Positions 43,352 to 52,189 of a stretch of 64,000 nucleotides of DNA are shown piece after piece. The notes below the pieces were generated by a model, which saw nothing but the letters and a program-made list of their open reading frames with translations, was not told the DNA's origin and made no database searches. The DNA lies in assembly GCF_000403785.1 (NCBI RefSeq), contig NZ_APHJ01000025.1:1-64000 (forward strand). Direction: 5' to 3'. The position numbers were made by a program, and so were the translations under genes. How positions within the stretch are numbered: the first letter of the stretch is position 1; the number at the start of each line of letters is the position of its first letter. This DNA is from Gillisia sp. CAL575. Its GTDB lineage: Bacteria; Bacteroidota; Bacteroidia; Flavobacteriales; Flavobacteriaceae.

Positions 43352-43497
43352 AGCCTGAAAAGTTTAAATCTTTTACGTCCAGCTATTCCAATAACTATCG
43401 GAATAGTTTCCCTTCTAGTAGAGTTAATCTCGAATTAGTTGAGATTCTGAAGTAAATTCAGGACGACAGATTTTTAAACTTGTCAGGCTTTTTTTTA
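43352..43497 (+). terminator. branched stem-loop ending in a T-run (terminator or structured RNA)
   Basis: An outer stem pairs AGCCTGA/AAGTTTAAA with TTTAAACTT/TCAGGCT and ends in T8. Inside it CGTCC pairs with GGACG. Three further hairpins follow: CTATTCC/GGAATAG, AATCTC/GAGATT and CTGAA/TTCAG. It lies 24 bp past the cystathionine-synthase-like stop and serves as its terminator. The size and branching are unusual for a terminator. Confidence 0.65.
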
Positions 43498-43503
43498 TTT
43501 CAA

Positions 43504-44067
43504 TTACTCTGCTCCCCATGGAGTACCAGGAATTCCGATTGGTTTATTAAGATCGAAACTAACGGTAAATTGTGCTCTATCGCTTCCTAATCTCTTTAGG
43601 TTATAAGAAAATGTGTCTTCAGATAATGTCATCCACCATACATTGGTTGCTGCTGCAGGGATTAGTTTAGCAGTTTCTTTATCTGCGGGGAAAAACTGAA
43701 TCCCCTTTAAACCAGAATTTGTACTTAAACCTCCATATTGCGTAATAGAGTCTTCACTCCCGTCTTCGTGTCTATGATCATGCTTCAATTTTATTCTATC
43801 TCCTTCTAGAGTCAAAACCCAAGTACGGGATTTATTCGCTCCCACATAGAACGGGATTTTAATGGTTCTATCATCACATTCCCAAACATACATGATTAGT
43901 TTTTTTCCAGAAAAACTATCATTTTTTATAGAATCATCTAGCGTGCCTTGAAATGCTTTTCCGCAGTGTTGCTTTAAATTATTCCAAAATATTTGGGCTG
44001 AATTTTTTTCTTGCGCATGAATATTTTCAGCAAGGAGAAATAGCAATAGAAGATAAATGTATTTCAT
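43504..44067 (-). CDS. secreted protein of unknown function
   Basis: About 187 residues from ATG 44067. The frame is open to 44133, but the signal peptide KYIYLLLLFLLAENIHAQ follows this Met. The mature protein starts NSAQIFWNNLKQHCGKAFQGTL, contains YVWECDDRTIKIPFYVG with a possible Cys pair, then KLKHDHRHEDGSEDSITQYGG and a C-terminal FSYNLKRLGSDRAQFTVSFDL. The charged HDHRHEDG run could bind metal. I recognise no domain. Similar-looking small secreted proteins are common in Flavobacteriaceae. Confidence 0.75.
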   Translation of the reverse strand: MKYIYLLLLFLLAENIHAQEKNSAQIFWNNLKQHCGKAFQGTLDDSIKNDSFSGKKLIMYVWECDDRTIKIPFYVGANKSRTWVLTLEGDRIKLKHDHRHEDGSEDSITQYGGLSTNSGLKGIQFFPADKETAKLIPAAATNVWWMTLSEDTFSYNLKRLGSDRAQFTVSFDLNKPIGIPGTPWGAE

Positions 44068-44171
44068 AAAATAAATTTTTCTAAATATAATAATTTGAAC
44101 TCTTATAAGTTTATTAAAATGGATTGCCAGCATTCATAAATAAATTACTTTTCACTGTAAATTAAAATCTT

Positions 44172-44888
44172 ATGAGATCAATTTTAATTGTATTTGGCTT
44201 ACTGTTTTTAATGATGAGTTGTAGCAGCTCTTCTGAAGCTTTAAAACCTGAAGAAAGTGAAGAAAATGAGATTCAAAATAGCCCGAATAATTTAAGCTAT
44301 TTGGCTCTTGGTGATTCTTACACCATTGGGGAAAGCGTTTCTCAAGATATGCGTTGGCCTGTGCAACTTGTTAAACAGTTAAGAAACAAAGGAGAAGAAA
44401 TAAATGCGCCACGAATTATTGCTAAAACTGGTTGGACCACAGATAATTTGCTAAATGCAATTGATGCTAATCTTGGTAATGAAAAATACGATCTTGTATC
44501 TGTTCTAATTGGAGTAAATAATCAATATCAGAATAAATCATTGGAGGATTATGAAGAAGATCTCAATACTATTTTTACAGAAGCAATAGCTGCTTCGAAA
44601 ACGGGTAAAGAGGGTGTGTTTGTAGTTAGTATTCCAGATTATGGAGCTACTCCATTTGGAGCCTCTAATGCTGAAGAAATAGGTAGAGAAATTATAGAAT
44701 TTAATATTATTCTAGAAAAAGTCGCCAATCAATTTGATCTCTCTTTTTATAATATTACTCCGATTTCAAAAAAAGCAAAATCTGATAGATCTCTCGTAGC
44801 AAATGATGGACTACATCCAAGTGGGAAAATGTATGCTCTTTGGGTAGATTTATTTTTTGATGAGGTATTGGAAAAATTGCAAAATTAA
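44172..44888 (+). CDS. SGNH/GDSL-type hydrolase lipoprotein
   Basis: 238 residues. Lipobox at Cys17 (MMSC) followed by a Ser/Glu-rich linker. Block I is LALGDSYTIG with Ser49, the Gly/Asn oxyanion residues lie in KTGWTT and IGVNNQY near 114-119, and the catalytic Asp-x-x-His is in NDGLHPSG near 213-220. Esterase or lipase, possibly a deacetylase of surface polysaccharide or a lysophospholipase, anchored in the periplasm or at the surface. The substrate is not decidable. Confidence 0.9.
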   Translation: MRSILIVFGLLFLMMSCSSSSEALKPEESEENEIQNSPNNLSYLALGDSYTIGESVSQDMRWPVQLVKQLRNKGEEINAPRIIAKTGWTTDNLLNAIDANLGNEKYDLVSVLIGVNNQYQNKSLEDYEEDLNTIFTEAIAASKTGKEGVFVVSIPDYGATPFGASNAEEIGREIIEFNIILEKVANQFDLSFYNITPISKKAKSDRSLVANDGLHPSGKMYALWVDLFFDEVLEKLQN

Positions 44889-44955
44889 TTACTATTCTTA
44901 ATTTTTAACAGATTAAGCATCAATAAGATAAATGTAAATGTTTTACATTTATTTG

Positions 44956-46239
44956 ATGCAAGAAGATTTTCTACATTATATCTGGAAATTTAAAAAATTT
45001 GATTTTGGTAAATCTAAAACTACCAATAACTCAGAGATATCCATATTAAATTTCGGAATTCATAATTATAACTCTGGTCCCGATTTTTTTAATGCTAAGA
45101 TTGAAATAGATCAGCAAGTTTGGGCCGGTAATGTGGAAATTCATTTAAAATCTTCAGACTGGTATCTTCATAGGCATGAAACAGATCCTAATTACGATAA
45201 TGTAATATTGCATGTAGTTTGGGAAGATGATGTGGAAATCTTTAGAAAAGACAATTCTGCTATCCCCACTTTAGAATTAAAGAATCTAGTGCATCCTGAT
45301 TCTCTAAATAAGTATAAATCTTTACTGTTGAATGGGTCAAGAAAATGGATCAATTGCGAAAAGGATTTTCATCTTTTCGATGATTTCACAATGAATAATT
45401 GGTTAGAGCGTGTTTATTTTGAAAGGCTAGAGAAAAAGTCTATCAGGATTATGGAAATGCTGAAATCTACAGAGAACAATTGGGAAGAAGTACTTTTTAT
45501 ACTGCTATTTAGGAATTTTGGGCTTAAAATAAATGCAGATTCTTTTGAAAGCATTGCTAACAGTATCCATTTTAAAGTGATTCAAAAAGTTAGGAATAAC
45601 TCTTTTAAAATGGAAGCTTTAATTTACGGTCAGGCTGGACTACTCAATGAAAATATAGATCAAGCTTATTTCGCTTCTTTAAAAGATGAATATCAATTTC
45701 TGAAGAAAAAATTCATTCTGGATAATTCGTCTGTAATACTCCCTCAATATTTTAGATTGAGACCAGATAATTTCCCAACTATCAGGCTCTCGCAATTAGC
45801 GCAGCTATACACAAATGTTCCAAAATTATTTTCAAGGATAATTGATAGTAGAAGTAAAGAAGAAATTTATAAACTTTTTAGTTCTGCTACCTCAGAATTT
45901 TGGGAAACTCATTATACTTTCAAAAAAGATCATAAGGAACGTAAAAAGAAGCTTACTCAAAGTTTAATAGATCTTTTAATTATAAATACAATCGTTCCAT
46001 TTAAGTATTGCTACCTAAAGGAGACTGGAGAGAAGGATACTTCTGAAGCTCTTAATATAATCACACAAATAAAGCACGAAAAAAATTCTATTGTAGATAA
46101 TTTTAATGGGTTGAGATCTCATACGGCCACTAATTCATGTCATTCTCAAGCATTAGTTCAGCTCAAAAGCGAATATTGTGATAAAAATGCATGTTTAAAA
46201 TGTGTGCTTGGGGTAAAACTTATACAGGGATTGGTATAG
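44956..46239 (+). CDS. DUF2851 family protein
   Basis: About 427 residues from ATG 44956 (an upstream Met at 44938 is less family-like). The N-terminal half has the DUF2851 pattern: DFLHYIWKFKKFD, NSGPDFFNAKIEIDQQVWAGNVEIHLKSSDWYLHRHETDPNYDNVILHVVWEDD. Its conserved Asp/Glu/His residues recall a nuclease-like core, but no activity is known to me. A Cys cluster ends the protein (SEYCDKNACLKCVLG), perhaps binding metal. It is followed by PspC and K+-channel genes on the same strand. Confidence 0.85.
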   Translation: MQEDFLHYIWKFKKFDFGKSKTTNNSEISILNFGIHNYNSGPDFFNAKIEIDQQVWAGNVEIHLKSSDWYLHRHETDPNYDNVILHVVWEDDVEIFRKDNSAIPTLELKNLVHPDSLNKYKSLLLNGSRKWINCEKDFHLFDDFTMNNWLERVYFERLEKKSIRIMEMLKSTENNWEEVLFILLFRNFGLKINADSFESIANSIHFKVIQKVRNNSFKMEALIYGQAGLLNENIDQAYFASLKDEYQFLKKKFILDNSSVILPQYFRLRPDNFPTIRLSQLAQLYTNVPKLFSRIIDSRSKEEIYKLFSSATSEFWETHYTFKKDHKERKKKLTQSLIDLLIINTIVPFKYCYLKETGEKDTSEALNIITQIKHEKNSIVDNFNGLRSHTATNSCHSQALVQLKSEYCDKNACLKCVLGVKLIQGLV

Positions 46240-46260
46240 AATAATAGTTATATTTGAAAT

Positions 46261-46491
46261 GTGTTAAAACTTGTATATTCTATTAGGCATTATTTTGAGA
46301 GAAACGGCTTTTATGTTTCTTCACGATTAGCAGATAAACTTGGTATTCGTGCAAAGACGATTAGGCTATTTTTTATCTATCTTTCCTTCGCAACCCTAGG
46401 ATTAGGATTTGCATTTTATCTAACGTTTGCCTTTTGGCTTAAATTAAAAGATCTGGTCTATACTAAACGGACTTCGGTTTTTGATCTATGA
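46261..46491 (+). CDS. PspC-domain small membrane protein
   Basis: 76 residues from GTG 46261; an ATG just before it is out of frame and closes at once. The PspC pattern is KLVYSIRHYFERNGFYVSSRLADKLGIRAKTIRLFFIYLSFATLGLGFAFYLTFAFWL: an amphipathic start, the xxLGIRxxxIRLxFI core and one or two membrane helices. PspC proteins take part in envelope-stress responses. The stop overlaps the start of the K+ channel gene by 4 bp, so translation is probably coupled. Confidence 0.8.
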   Translation: MLKLVYSIRHYFERNGFYVSSRLADKLGIRAKTIRLFFIYLSFATLGLGFAFYLTFAFWLKLKDLVYTKRTSVFDL

Positions 46492-47498
46492 GATATCTAA
46501 TAAATTCTAAAGTTTATGGTGCATTAGCTCTTGTATTCATAGTGTTTCTTTCGGGCGTTTTCGGTTTTAAATATCTTTCAGATTACACTTGGATAGACGC
46601 GATCTATATGACCGTAATTACCGTTGCTACCGTGGGTTATGGTGAGGTTAGACCTCTTGATCCTGCAGAAAAAATGTTTACTTCGGTGCTTATCTTGTCC
46701 AGTGTATTTATCTTAGGATATGCCTTTTCAGTGATCACAGAGCATATTTTCAGCAAAAATAATATTGGGAACTTAAGGGAGAAACGAGTTCAGAAAAAAG
46801 TAAAGACAATGAAAAATCATGTTGTGGTTTGTGGTTACGGAAGAAATGGAAAACAAGCTATTCAAAAATTAATGGCCTACAAACAGCCTTTTGTAATTAT
46901 AGAACTTAACGAAGAGATTGTAGATAAATATTCTGAAGATCATTTGTTGTTTATTCATGGAAATGCAAGTGAAGATGAGGTGCTTATAAAAGCGGGAATT
47001 AGAAATGCAAGCACATTAATTTGTGCCTTACCAAGGGATGCAGATAATCTTTTTATAGTGCTTTCTGCAAGACAAATAAATCCGAAACTTAAAATTATTA
47101 GTCGGGCTACAGAGGAATCCAGCTATCAGAAATTAAAATTGGCTGGAGCAGATAATGTGATCATGCCAGATAAGATAGGGGGAGACCATATGGCATCTTT
47201 AGTCGTGGTTCCAGATTTAGTAGAGTTTTTAGATAACCTCTCGGTTTCTGGGGAGCATGATAGTATAAATGTTGAACAGGTTCCTTTCGAGAAAATATGT
47301 ACAGATGGCAAGGAATTAGCTATTATGGATTTAGATCTTCGTAAGAATACAGGATGCTCTATTATTGGATATAAATCTCCAGAGGGAGAGTATATTGTAA
47401 ATCCAGAACCTGCAATGGTCTTAAAAAAGAATTCGAAACTAATCTTGATTGGCAGACCGAATCAAATAGATAAGTTGAAGCAACTATACCACGTTTAG
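46488..47498 (+). CDS. potassium channel with TrkA-N and TrkA-C domains
   Basis: 336 residues. Two membrane helices flank the pore loop with selectivity filter TVGYGE at 48-53. Then an RCK/TrkA-N domain with the Rossmann motif VVVCGYGRNGKQAI near 113-126, and a C-terminal TrkA-C domain (SIIGYKSPEGEYIVNPEPAMVLKKNSKLILIGR). A ligand-gated tetrameric K+ channel of the MthK/Kch layout in the inner membrane. It overlaps pspC by 4 bp. Confidence 0.92.
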   Translation: MRYLINSKVYGALALVFIVFLSGVFGFKYLSDYTWIDAIYMTVITVATVGYGEVRPLDPAEKMFTSVLILSSVFILGYAFSVITEHIFSKNNIGNLREKRVQKKVKTMKNHVVVCGYGRNGKQAIQKLMAYKQPFVIIELNEEIVDKYSEDHLLFIHGNASEDEVLIKAGIRNASTLICALPRDADNLFIVLSARQINPKLKIISRATEESSYQKLKLAGADNVIMPDKIGGDHMASLVVVPDLVEFLDNLSVSGEHDSINVEQVPFEKICTDGKELAIMDLDLRKNTGCSIIGYKSPEGEYIVNPEPAMVLKKNSKLILIGRPNQIDKLKQLYHV

Positions 47499-47603
47499 TA
47501 ATTATTTAACATTTTAACGAGTAAAAATTTGAAATACTGAAATTTTTATTCATCTTGCCATCTCAATTTTTTCAACCTTTAAATTCATAAACTCTAAGTA
47601 ATA

Positions 47604-49229
47604 ATGAAGAAAATTTTATTTTCCTTATTTGCAATCATTACTCCATTACTAACTTTCGCTCAGGAACAAACTACATCAGAGGCAATAGACGAGAATTTTC
47701 GTGCATATACCAGCTGGTTTGTAGATCTTATTTTCTACGAAATTCCCTTTTCAGAAACTTTTCAAATTCCGTGGGTGCTTATAGTATTGGTTGGTGGTGC
47801 TTTGTATCTTACTGTTTATTTTAAGTTTATTAATGTCACTGGATTTATCACTGCGTTTAGGGTTGTGAGAGGTCAATATGAAGATATAGAAAAGCATGGT
47901 GCAAGCACCTTATACGGTGATGTTACACCAAATGAAGGTGAAAATATTATTGAAACAATAAGGGATGATGGTGCAGATGGAGAGGTTTCGCACTTTCAGG
48001 CCTTAACTGCTGCTTTATCTGCAACAGTTGGATTAGGTAACATCGCAGGTGTTGCTGTAGCTCTTTCTATCGGAGGACCAGGAGCAACTTTCTGGATGAT
48101 CTTAGCCGGATTTTTAGGAATGGCTTCAAAATTTGCAGAGTGTACGCTAGGTGTTAAATATAGAGATGTTGGAGAAGATGGTACTGTGTACGGAGGTCCA
48201 ATGTACTACCTAAGTAAAGGACTTAAAGAAAAAGGATTTGGAAAAATAGGAAAAGTTTTAGCCGTTGTATTCGCTGTTTTTGTTATTGGTGGATCATTTG
48301 GTGGAGGAAATATGTTTCAGGCCAATCAAGCTGCTGCACAATTTGTTCAGCTTTTTGAATTGACTGGAGGTAATGCAGGCTTTTATTTCGGTCTAGTTAT
48401 GGCAGGTTTAGTAGCTGTAGTAATTATTGGCGGAATTAAAAGAATTGCAAGTGTTACAGAGAAAGTAGTGCCATTTATGGCTGGAATATATGTTCTTGCT
48501 TCGCTTATAATTTTAGCAGCTAACTGGCATTTAATAGATGATGCCTTTGCTTTAATATATGAAGGTGCATTTTCTGGTTTAGGTATCGCAGGTGGATTAG
48601 TTGGAGTTATGATACAAGGAATTCGTCGTGGAGCCTTTTCTAACGAAGCAGGTGTTGGATCTGCCGCAATTGCTCACTCTGCAGTTAGAACTAAATATCC
48701 AGCGAGTGAAGGGATTGTAGCCTTATTAGAGCCTTTTGTAGATACTGTAATTATATGTACAATGACTGCTTTAGTAATTATTATAACAAACCTAGAAGGT
48801 GGATTCATGACATACGGAGTGCCAATTACAGAAGGTGTAGAGCTTACTGCTGTTGCATTTGATTCTGTAATACCTCATTTCTCTATAGTTCTGACGATAG
48901 CGGTAATTCTATTTGCATTTTCTACGATGATCTCTTGGTCCTATTACGGAATGCAAGGTTGGGTTTACTTATTCGGAAAAGGGAAAGTGACAGATCTAGT
49001 TTACAAGGCATTGTTTTTAGTGTTTGTAGTAATTGGTGCTTCTATTAGTTTAGGTGCAGTAATAGATTTTTCTGATGCTATGATTTTTGCAATGGTGGTT
49101 CCAAATATTATTGGGGTATTGTTTTTAACTCCTGTGATTAAGAAAGAACTTACAAAGTATTTAAAGGCTATTAAGATTAAAACGGAAGCTATAGAAGATG
49201 GAGCAGATGATCTTCAGAAAAAGATGTAA
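47604..49229 (+). CDS. AGCS-family alanine/glycine:cation symporter
   Basis: 541 residues with about eleven membrane helices. Family motifs include HFQALTAALSATVGLGNIAGVAVALSIGGPGATFWM, KFAECTLGVKYR, GGPMYYLSKGL and RRGAFSNEAGVGSAAIAHSA. It imports alanine or glycine with Na+ or H+. The first ~20 residues resemble a signal peptide (FSLFAIITPLLTFAQ), so this version has an extra N-terminal helix and a short periplasmic segment before the canonical core. Confidence 0.93.
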   Translation: MKKILFSLFAIITPLLTFAQEQTTSEAIDENFRAYTSWFVDLIFYEIPFSETFQIPWVLIVLVGGALYLTVYFKFINVTGFITAFRVVRGQYEDIEKHGASTLYGDVTPNEGENIIETIRDDGADGEVSHFQALTAALSATVGLGNIAGVAVALSIGGPGATFWMILAGFLGMASKFAECTLGVKYRDVGEDGTVYGGPMYYLSKGLKEKGFGKIGKVLAVVFAVFVIGGSFGGGNMFQANQAAAQFVQLFELTGGNAGFYFGLVMAGLVAVVIIGGIKRIASVTEKVVPFMAGIYVLASLIILAANWHLIDDAFALIYEGAFSGLGIAGGLVGVMIQGIRRGAFSNEAGVGSAAIAHSAVRTKYPASEGIVALLEPFVDTVIICTMTALVIIITNLEGGFMTYGVPITEGVELTAVAFDSVIPHFSIVLTIAVILFAFSTMISWSYYGMQGWVYLFGKGKVTDLVYKALFLVFVVIGASISLGAVIDFSDAMIFAMVVPNIIGVLFLTPVIKKELTKYLKAIKIKTEAIEDGADDLQKKM

Positions 49230-49250
49230 TTAATAAAATATTTAGAATAT

Positions 49251-49286
49251 AAACCCCACATTACTTTTAATAGAAATGTGGGGTTT
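49251..49286 (+). terminator. terminator of the symporter gene
   Basis: AAACCCCACATT and AATGTGGGGTTT pair around a 12-nt loop, 22 bp past the stop. The T-run is short. Confidence 0.75.
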
Positions 49287-49369
49287 ATCGTTGGTATTAT
49301 TTCAATTAAATGATACTTCTAAAAAAATGACTTAATTTAATACTTCTATTTAAGTAGAAAGCATTAAGC

Positions 49370-50242
49370 ATGAGTGATTTGAGTTCGTATTTTATATTTA
49401 GTAAAAGTCAAAGGAATGGGATCCTTTTACTAGTGTTGCTGATTGTTATATTTCAGTGGATCTATTTTTTTGTAGATTTTAATACTGAGAATAAGATTCC
49501 GGAGGAAGATTCAATCAGAATAGCTCATTTTCAGAAACAAATAGACTCCTTAAAACATGTTACTCTTGCTGATGCTGAGTTTAAAATCTATCCTTTCAAT
49601 CCCAATTTAATTACAGATTATAAAGGTTATACTCTAGGAATGTCTGTAGAAGAAATAGATAGGTTGCTTCAATTTAGGAAGACAAATAAATGGGTGAATT
49701 CTCCAGAAGAATTTCAAAAAGTCACTTTGGTTTCAGATAGTCTTCTAAATAAAATTTCTCCCTATTTCAAATTTCCAGATTGGGTTAAAAATGCTTCTAA
49801 GAATAGGAAATCGGACTTTAACACATCCTCTGCTTCCTTAATTTTAAAGGATCTAAATGTAGCAACATTGGATGAGCTAGTTGGGGTTAAAGGAATTGGA
49901 GAGATTTTAGCAACTAGGATCATAAAATATAGATCCAAAATAGGGGGTTTCTTTTCAGATATTCAGTTAAAGGATATTTATGGTTTAAATCTTGAAGCAA
50001 GAAAAGAACTATTGAATAATTTTTCTGTAATTACAAAACCCGAAAGGTTTATTTATAATATTAATCAAGCGTCTGTTTTAGAAATAGCGTCGGTTCCATA
50101 TCTAGATTATGAGTTGGCTAGAGAGATCGTTAATTATAGATTGCTCCATGAAAGAATAGCTACATTTGAAGAATTGGCAAAAATTAAGGGTTTTCCTTCA
50201 GAAAAAATTGATAGAATAGCGTTATATTTGACCTTAGAATAG
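49370..50242 (+). CDS. membrane-anchored helix-hairpin-helix protein (ComEA-like)
   Basis: 290 residues. One N-terminal membrane helix at about 18-35 (ILLLVLLIVIFQWIYFFV) is followed by three helix-hairpin-helix units: one around 85-135, one with LNVATLDELVGVKGIGEILATRIIKYRSKIGGF near 160-195, and one with NINQASVLEIASVPYLDYELAREIVNYRLLHERIATFEEL near 232-270. HhH repeats bind DNA backbone without sequence preference. ComEA proteins receive DNA in natural competence. Here the role in DNA uptake is possible but not shown by neighbours. Confidence 0.8.
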   Translation: MSDLSSYFIFSKSQRNGILLLVLLIVIFQWIYFFVDFNTENKIPEEDSIRIAHFQKQIDSLKHVTLADAEFKIYPFNPNLITDYKGYTLGMSVEEIDRLLQFRKTNKWVNSPEEFQKVTLVSDSLLNKISPYFKFPDWVKNASKNRKSDFNTSSASLILKDLNVATLDELVGVKGIGEILATRIIKYRSKIGGFFSDIQLKDIYGLNLEARKELLNNFSVITKPERFIYNINQASVLEIASVPYLDYELAREIVNYRLLHERIATFEELAKIKGFPSEKIDRIALYLTLE

Positions 50243-50382
50243 GAATTCGGAATTAGGTAAGAATTTAATTAGTGTGCATTGTGATTTCCTATGAGTTTGT
50301 TGAGATATATTTCCGAAGAATAAATACCGACTTTACCTTATCTTTAGTTTTATATTTACCCTAATATTTAGAATTATACTTT

Positions 50383-51552
50383 ATGAATAGCATGTATTTT
50401 ACCGAAGAGCACGAACTTTTTAGAAAGAGTTTTCAAGAATTTTTGAAAAAAGAAGTAGTTCCTCATATAGAGAAATGGGAAAAGACTGGAACCATAGAAC
50501 GTTTTATATGGGAAAAGTTTGGAGAGATGGGATATTTTGGATTAACATATCCAGAAAAATATGGCGGACTGGAGTTAGATCTATTTTATACTGTTATATT
50601 TCTAGAAGAGCTACAGAAGATTAATTCTGGAGGTTTTGCTGCAGCAATGTGGGCTCATTCTTATTTAGCAATGACACATTTAAATGTTGAAGGTAGTGAG
50701 GAAATAAAAAAGAATTATTTAGAACCGAGTATTGCTGGAGAAAAAATAGGTTGTTTATGTATTACTGAACCATTTGGAGGTTCTGATGTTGCAGCTATGA
50801 GAACGACTGCAGTTAAAAAGGGAGATAAATATGTGATCAATGGTTCTAAGACCTTTATTACAAATGGGGTTTATTCAGACTATTTGGTTGTTGCTGCTAA
50901 GACCAGTCCAGATAAAGGGGGAAAAGGAATGAGTATTTTTCTTATGGATAGAGATACGCCTGGGATTTCTTCTACTAAATTAGATAAGCTAGGTTGGAGA
51001 GCATCAGATACTGCTGAAATAGCTTTTGATAATGTAGAGATTCCTGTAGCAAATTTAATGGGGGATGAAGACAAAGGTTTCAATTATATAATGCAGCATT
51101 TCGCCTTTGAAAGGTTAATTATGGGAGTGAATGCTCATGCACGAGCAGAATTTGCGTTGGATTATGCTATCAATTATATGGGTGAACGCATGGCATTTGG
51201 AAAAACTATAGATAAATTTCAGGCATTAAGGCACAATGTGGCAGAAATGGCAAGCGAAGTAGAAATGTGTAAGGAATTTAATTATTCTATCGTGAAAAGA
51301 ATGATAGATGGAGTTTATGTAGTTAAAGAAGCAAGTATGTCTAAACTACTTTCCACAAAAATGGCAGATAAGGTGATTTACGATTGTTTGCAATTATTAG
51401 GTGGTTATGGGTATATGGAAGAATATCCAATGGCACGATTGCTAAGAGATAGTAGGTTAGGGCCAATTGGAGGTGGAACTTCAGAAATTTTGAGAGAAAT
51501 TATCGCTAAAATGGTCATCGACAAAAAAGAATATAAGCCTGCTGCTCACTAG
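50383..51552 (+). CDS. acyl-CoA dehydrogenase
   Basis: 389 residues with the three-domain acyl-CoA dehydrogenase fold. The FAD-binding middle part has CLCITEPFGGSDVAAMRTTA and YVINGSKTFITNG. The C-terminal helical domain has MAFGKTIDKFQALRHNVAEMA and LLGGYGYMEEYPMARLLRDSRLGPIGGGTSEI. It oxidises an acyl-CoA to the trans-2-enoyl-CoA, passing electrons to ETF. Chain-length or branched-chain preference cannot be judged. It stands before rpsU without an evident operon partner. Confidence 0.93.
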   Translation: MNSMYFTEEHELFRKSFQEFLKKEVVPHIEKWEKTGTIERFIWEKFGEMGYFGLTYPEKYGGLELDLFYTVIFLEELQKINSGGFAAAMWAHSYLAMTHLNVEGSEEIKKNYLEPSIAGEKIGCLCITEPFGGSDVAAMRTTAVKKGDKYVINGSKTFITNGVYSDYLVVAAKTSPDKGGKGMSIFLMDRDTPGISSTKLDKLGWRASDTAEIAFDNVEIPVANLMGDEDKGFNYIMQHFAFERLIMGVNAHARAEFALDYAINYMGERMAFGKTIDKFQALRHNVAEMASEVEMCKEFNYSIVKRMIDGVYVVKEASMSKLLSTKMADKVIYDCLQLLGGYGYMEEYPMARLLRDSRLGPIGGGTSEILREIIAKMVIDKKEYKPAAH

Positions 51553-51598
51553 TAAAAGCGAGTTATATATTTATAAAATAAAATTATTTAAATAAAGG

Positions 51599-51628
51599 TT
51601 GCAAGGTTAATGAAATCAATTATCTTTG
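51599..51628 (+). promoter_or_regulatory. rpsU promoter
   Basis: TTG at 51599-51601, 19 bp, TATCTTTG at 51621-51628: an ideal Bacteroidota promoter giving a leader of about 27 nt that contains the Shine-Dalgarno sequence. Confidence 0.75.
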
Positions 51629-51645
51629 CGCTTTAATTTCTAACG

Positions 51646-51657
51646 AAAGGAGGTGAT
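51646..51657 (+). promoter_or_regulatory. full-length Shine-Dalgarno sequence of rpsU
   Basis: AAAGGAGGTGAT is complementary over 12 nt to the 3' end of 16S rRNA as known in bacteria (ATCACCTCCTTT). It is spaced 3 nt from the ATG. The other genes in this window have A-rich leaders without such a site. Confidence 0.85.
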
Positions 51658-51660
51658 ACT

Positions 51661-51855
51661 ATGTTAATTATACCAGTTAAAGACGGAGAGAATATCGATA
51701 GAGCGCTAAAGCGTTTCAAACGTAAATTTGATAGAACAGGAACAATGCGTCAGCTAAGAAGCAGACAGGCATTTTCTAAGCCTTCTGTTGTGAATAGAGC
51801 CCAATTACAAAAAGCTCAGTACATTCAGAACTTAAGAGATAAGGAAGAAATCTAG
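51661..51855 (+). CDS. rpsU: 30S ribosomal protein bS21
   Basis: 64 residues, basic, of the normal length and sequence: MLIIPVKDGENIDRALKRFKRKFDRTGTMRQLRSRQAF. bS21 sits at the 30S platform by the 16S rRNA 3' tail. In Bacteroidota ribosomes it helps hide the anti-Shine-Dalgarno sequence, which explains why most genes of the phylum lack Shine-Dalgarno sites. This gene is an exception, with the full site at 51646-51657. That suggests it is translated best by ribosomes lacking bS21, a direct feedback. Confidence 0.95.
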   Translation: MLIIPVKDGENIDRALKRFKRKFDRTGTMRQLRSRQAFSKPSVVNRAQLQKAQYIQNLRDKEEI

Positions 51856-51959
51856 AAATTAATTTAGAGGTGAAACTTCTAAAATCTAGTTTCGATAAGT
51901 CTTCTTTCTATTGAATAGAAAACTAAATCGAACCCGTTAAAGGGTATCCAAGATAAACT

Positions 51960-52008
51960 ACTGTTGGTGAGTCAAAGTTTTATAACTTTGTTTACCAACA
52001 GTTTTTTT
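51960..52008 (+). terminator. rpsU terminator, first copy of a 49-bp direct repeat
   Basis: Outer arms CTGTTGGT and ACCAACAG, inner arms CAAAGTT and AACTTTG, then T7. Base for base identical to 53607-53655. It lies about 105 bp after rpsU. Confidence 0.92.
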
Positions 52009-52189
52009 GTCTAAATTTTATTCATTTTGGAACAATCAATTCTAAGCTTATTTCCAATAATTATTTTTATACTATATCTATTAAATTAAAGTTTTCAACA
52101 CGAAAACGTTTTCGTTAATGATAATTTATATAGTTTTTAACTATTCTGAGGTTTTTATCATAATTTAAGGAAAATTAAACCCCAAAATT
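52009..52189. other. amylase upstream region
   Basis: 181 bp between the first terminator copy and the amylase start. It contains the palindromic operator at 52100-52115. A clear TAnnTTTG element is not seen. Confidence 0.5.
52100..52115 (+). promoter_or_regulatory. LacI-type palindromic operator upstream of the amylase gene
   Basis: ACGAAAACGTTTTCGT is a perfect 16-bp palindrome with a central CG, the layout of LacI/GalR-family operators, 74 bp before the amylase ATG. A LacI-type maltose or starch regulator elsewhere in the genome is the likely binder. Confidence 0.65.
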
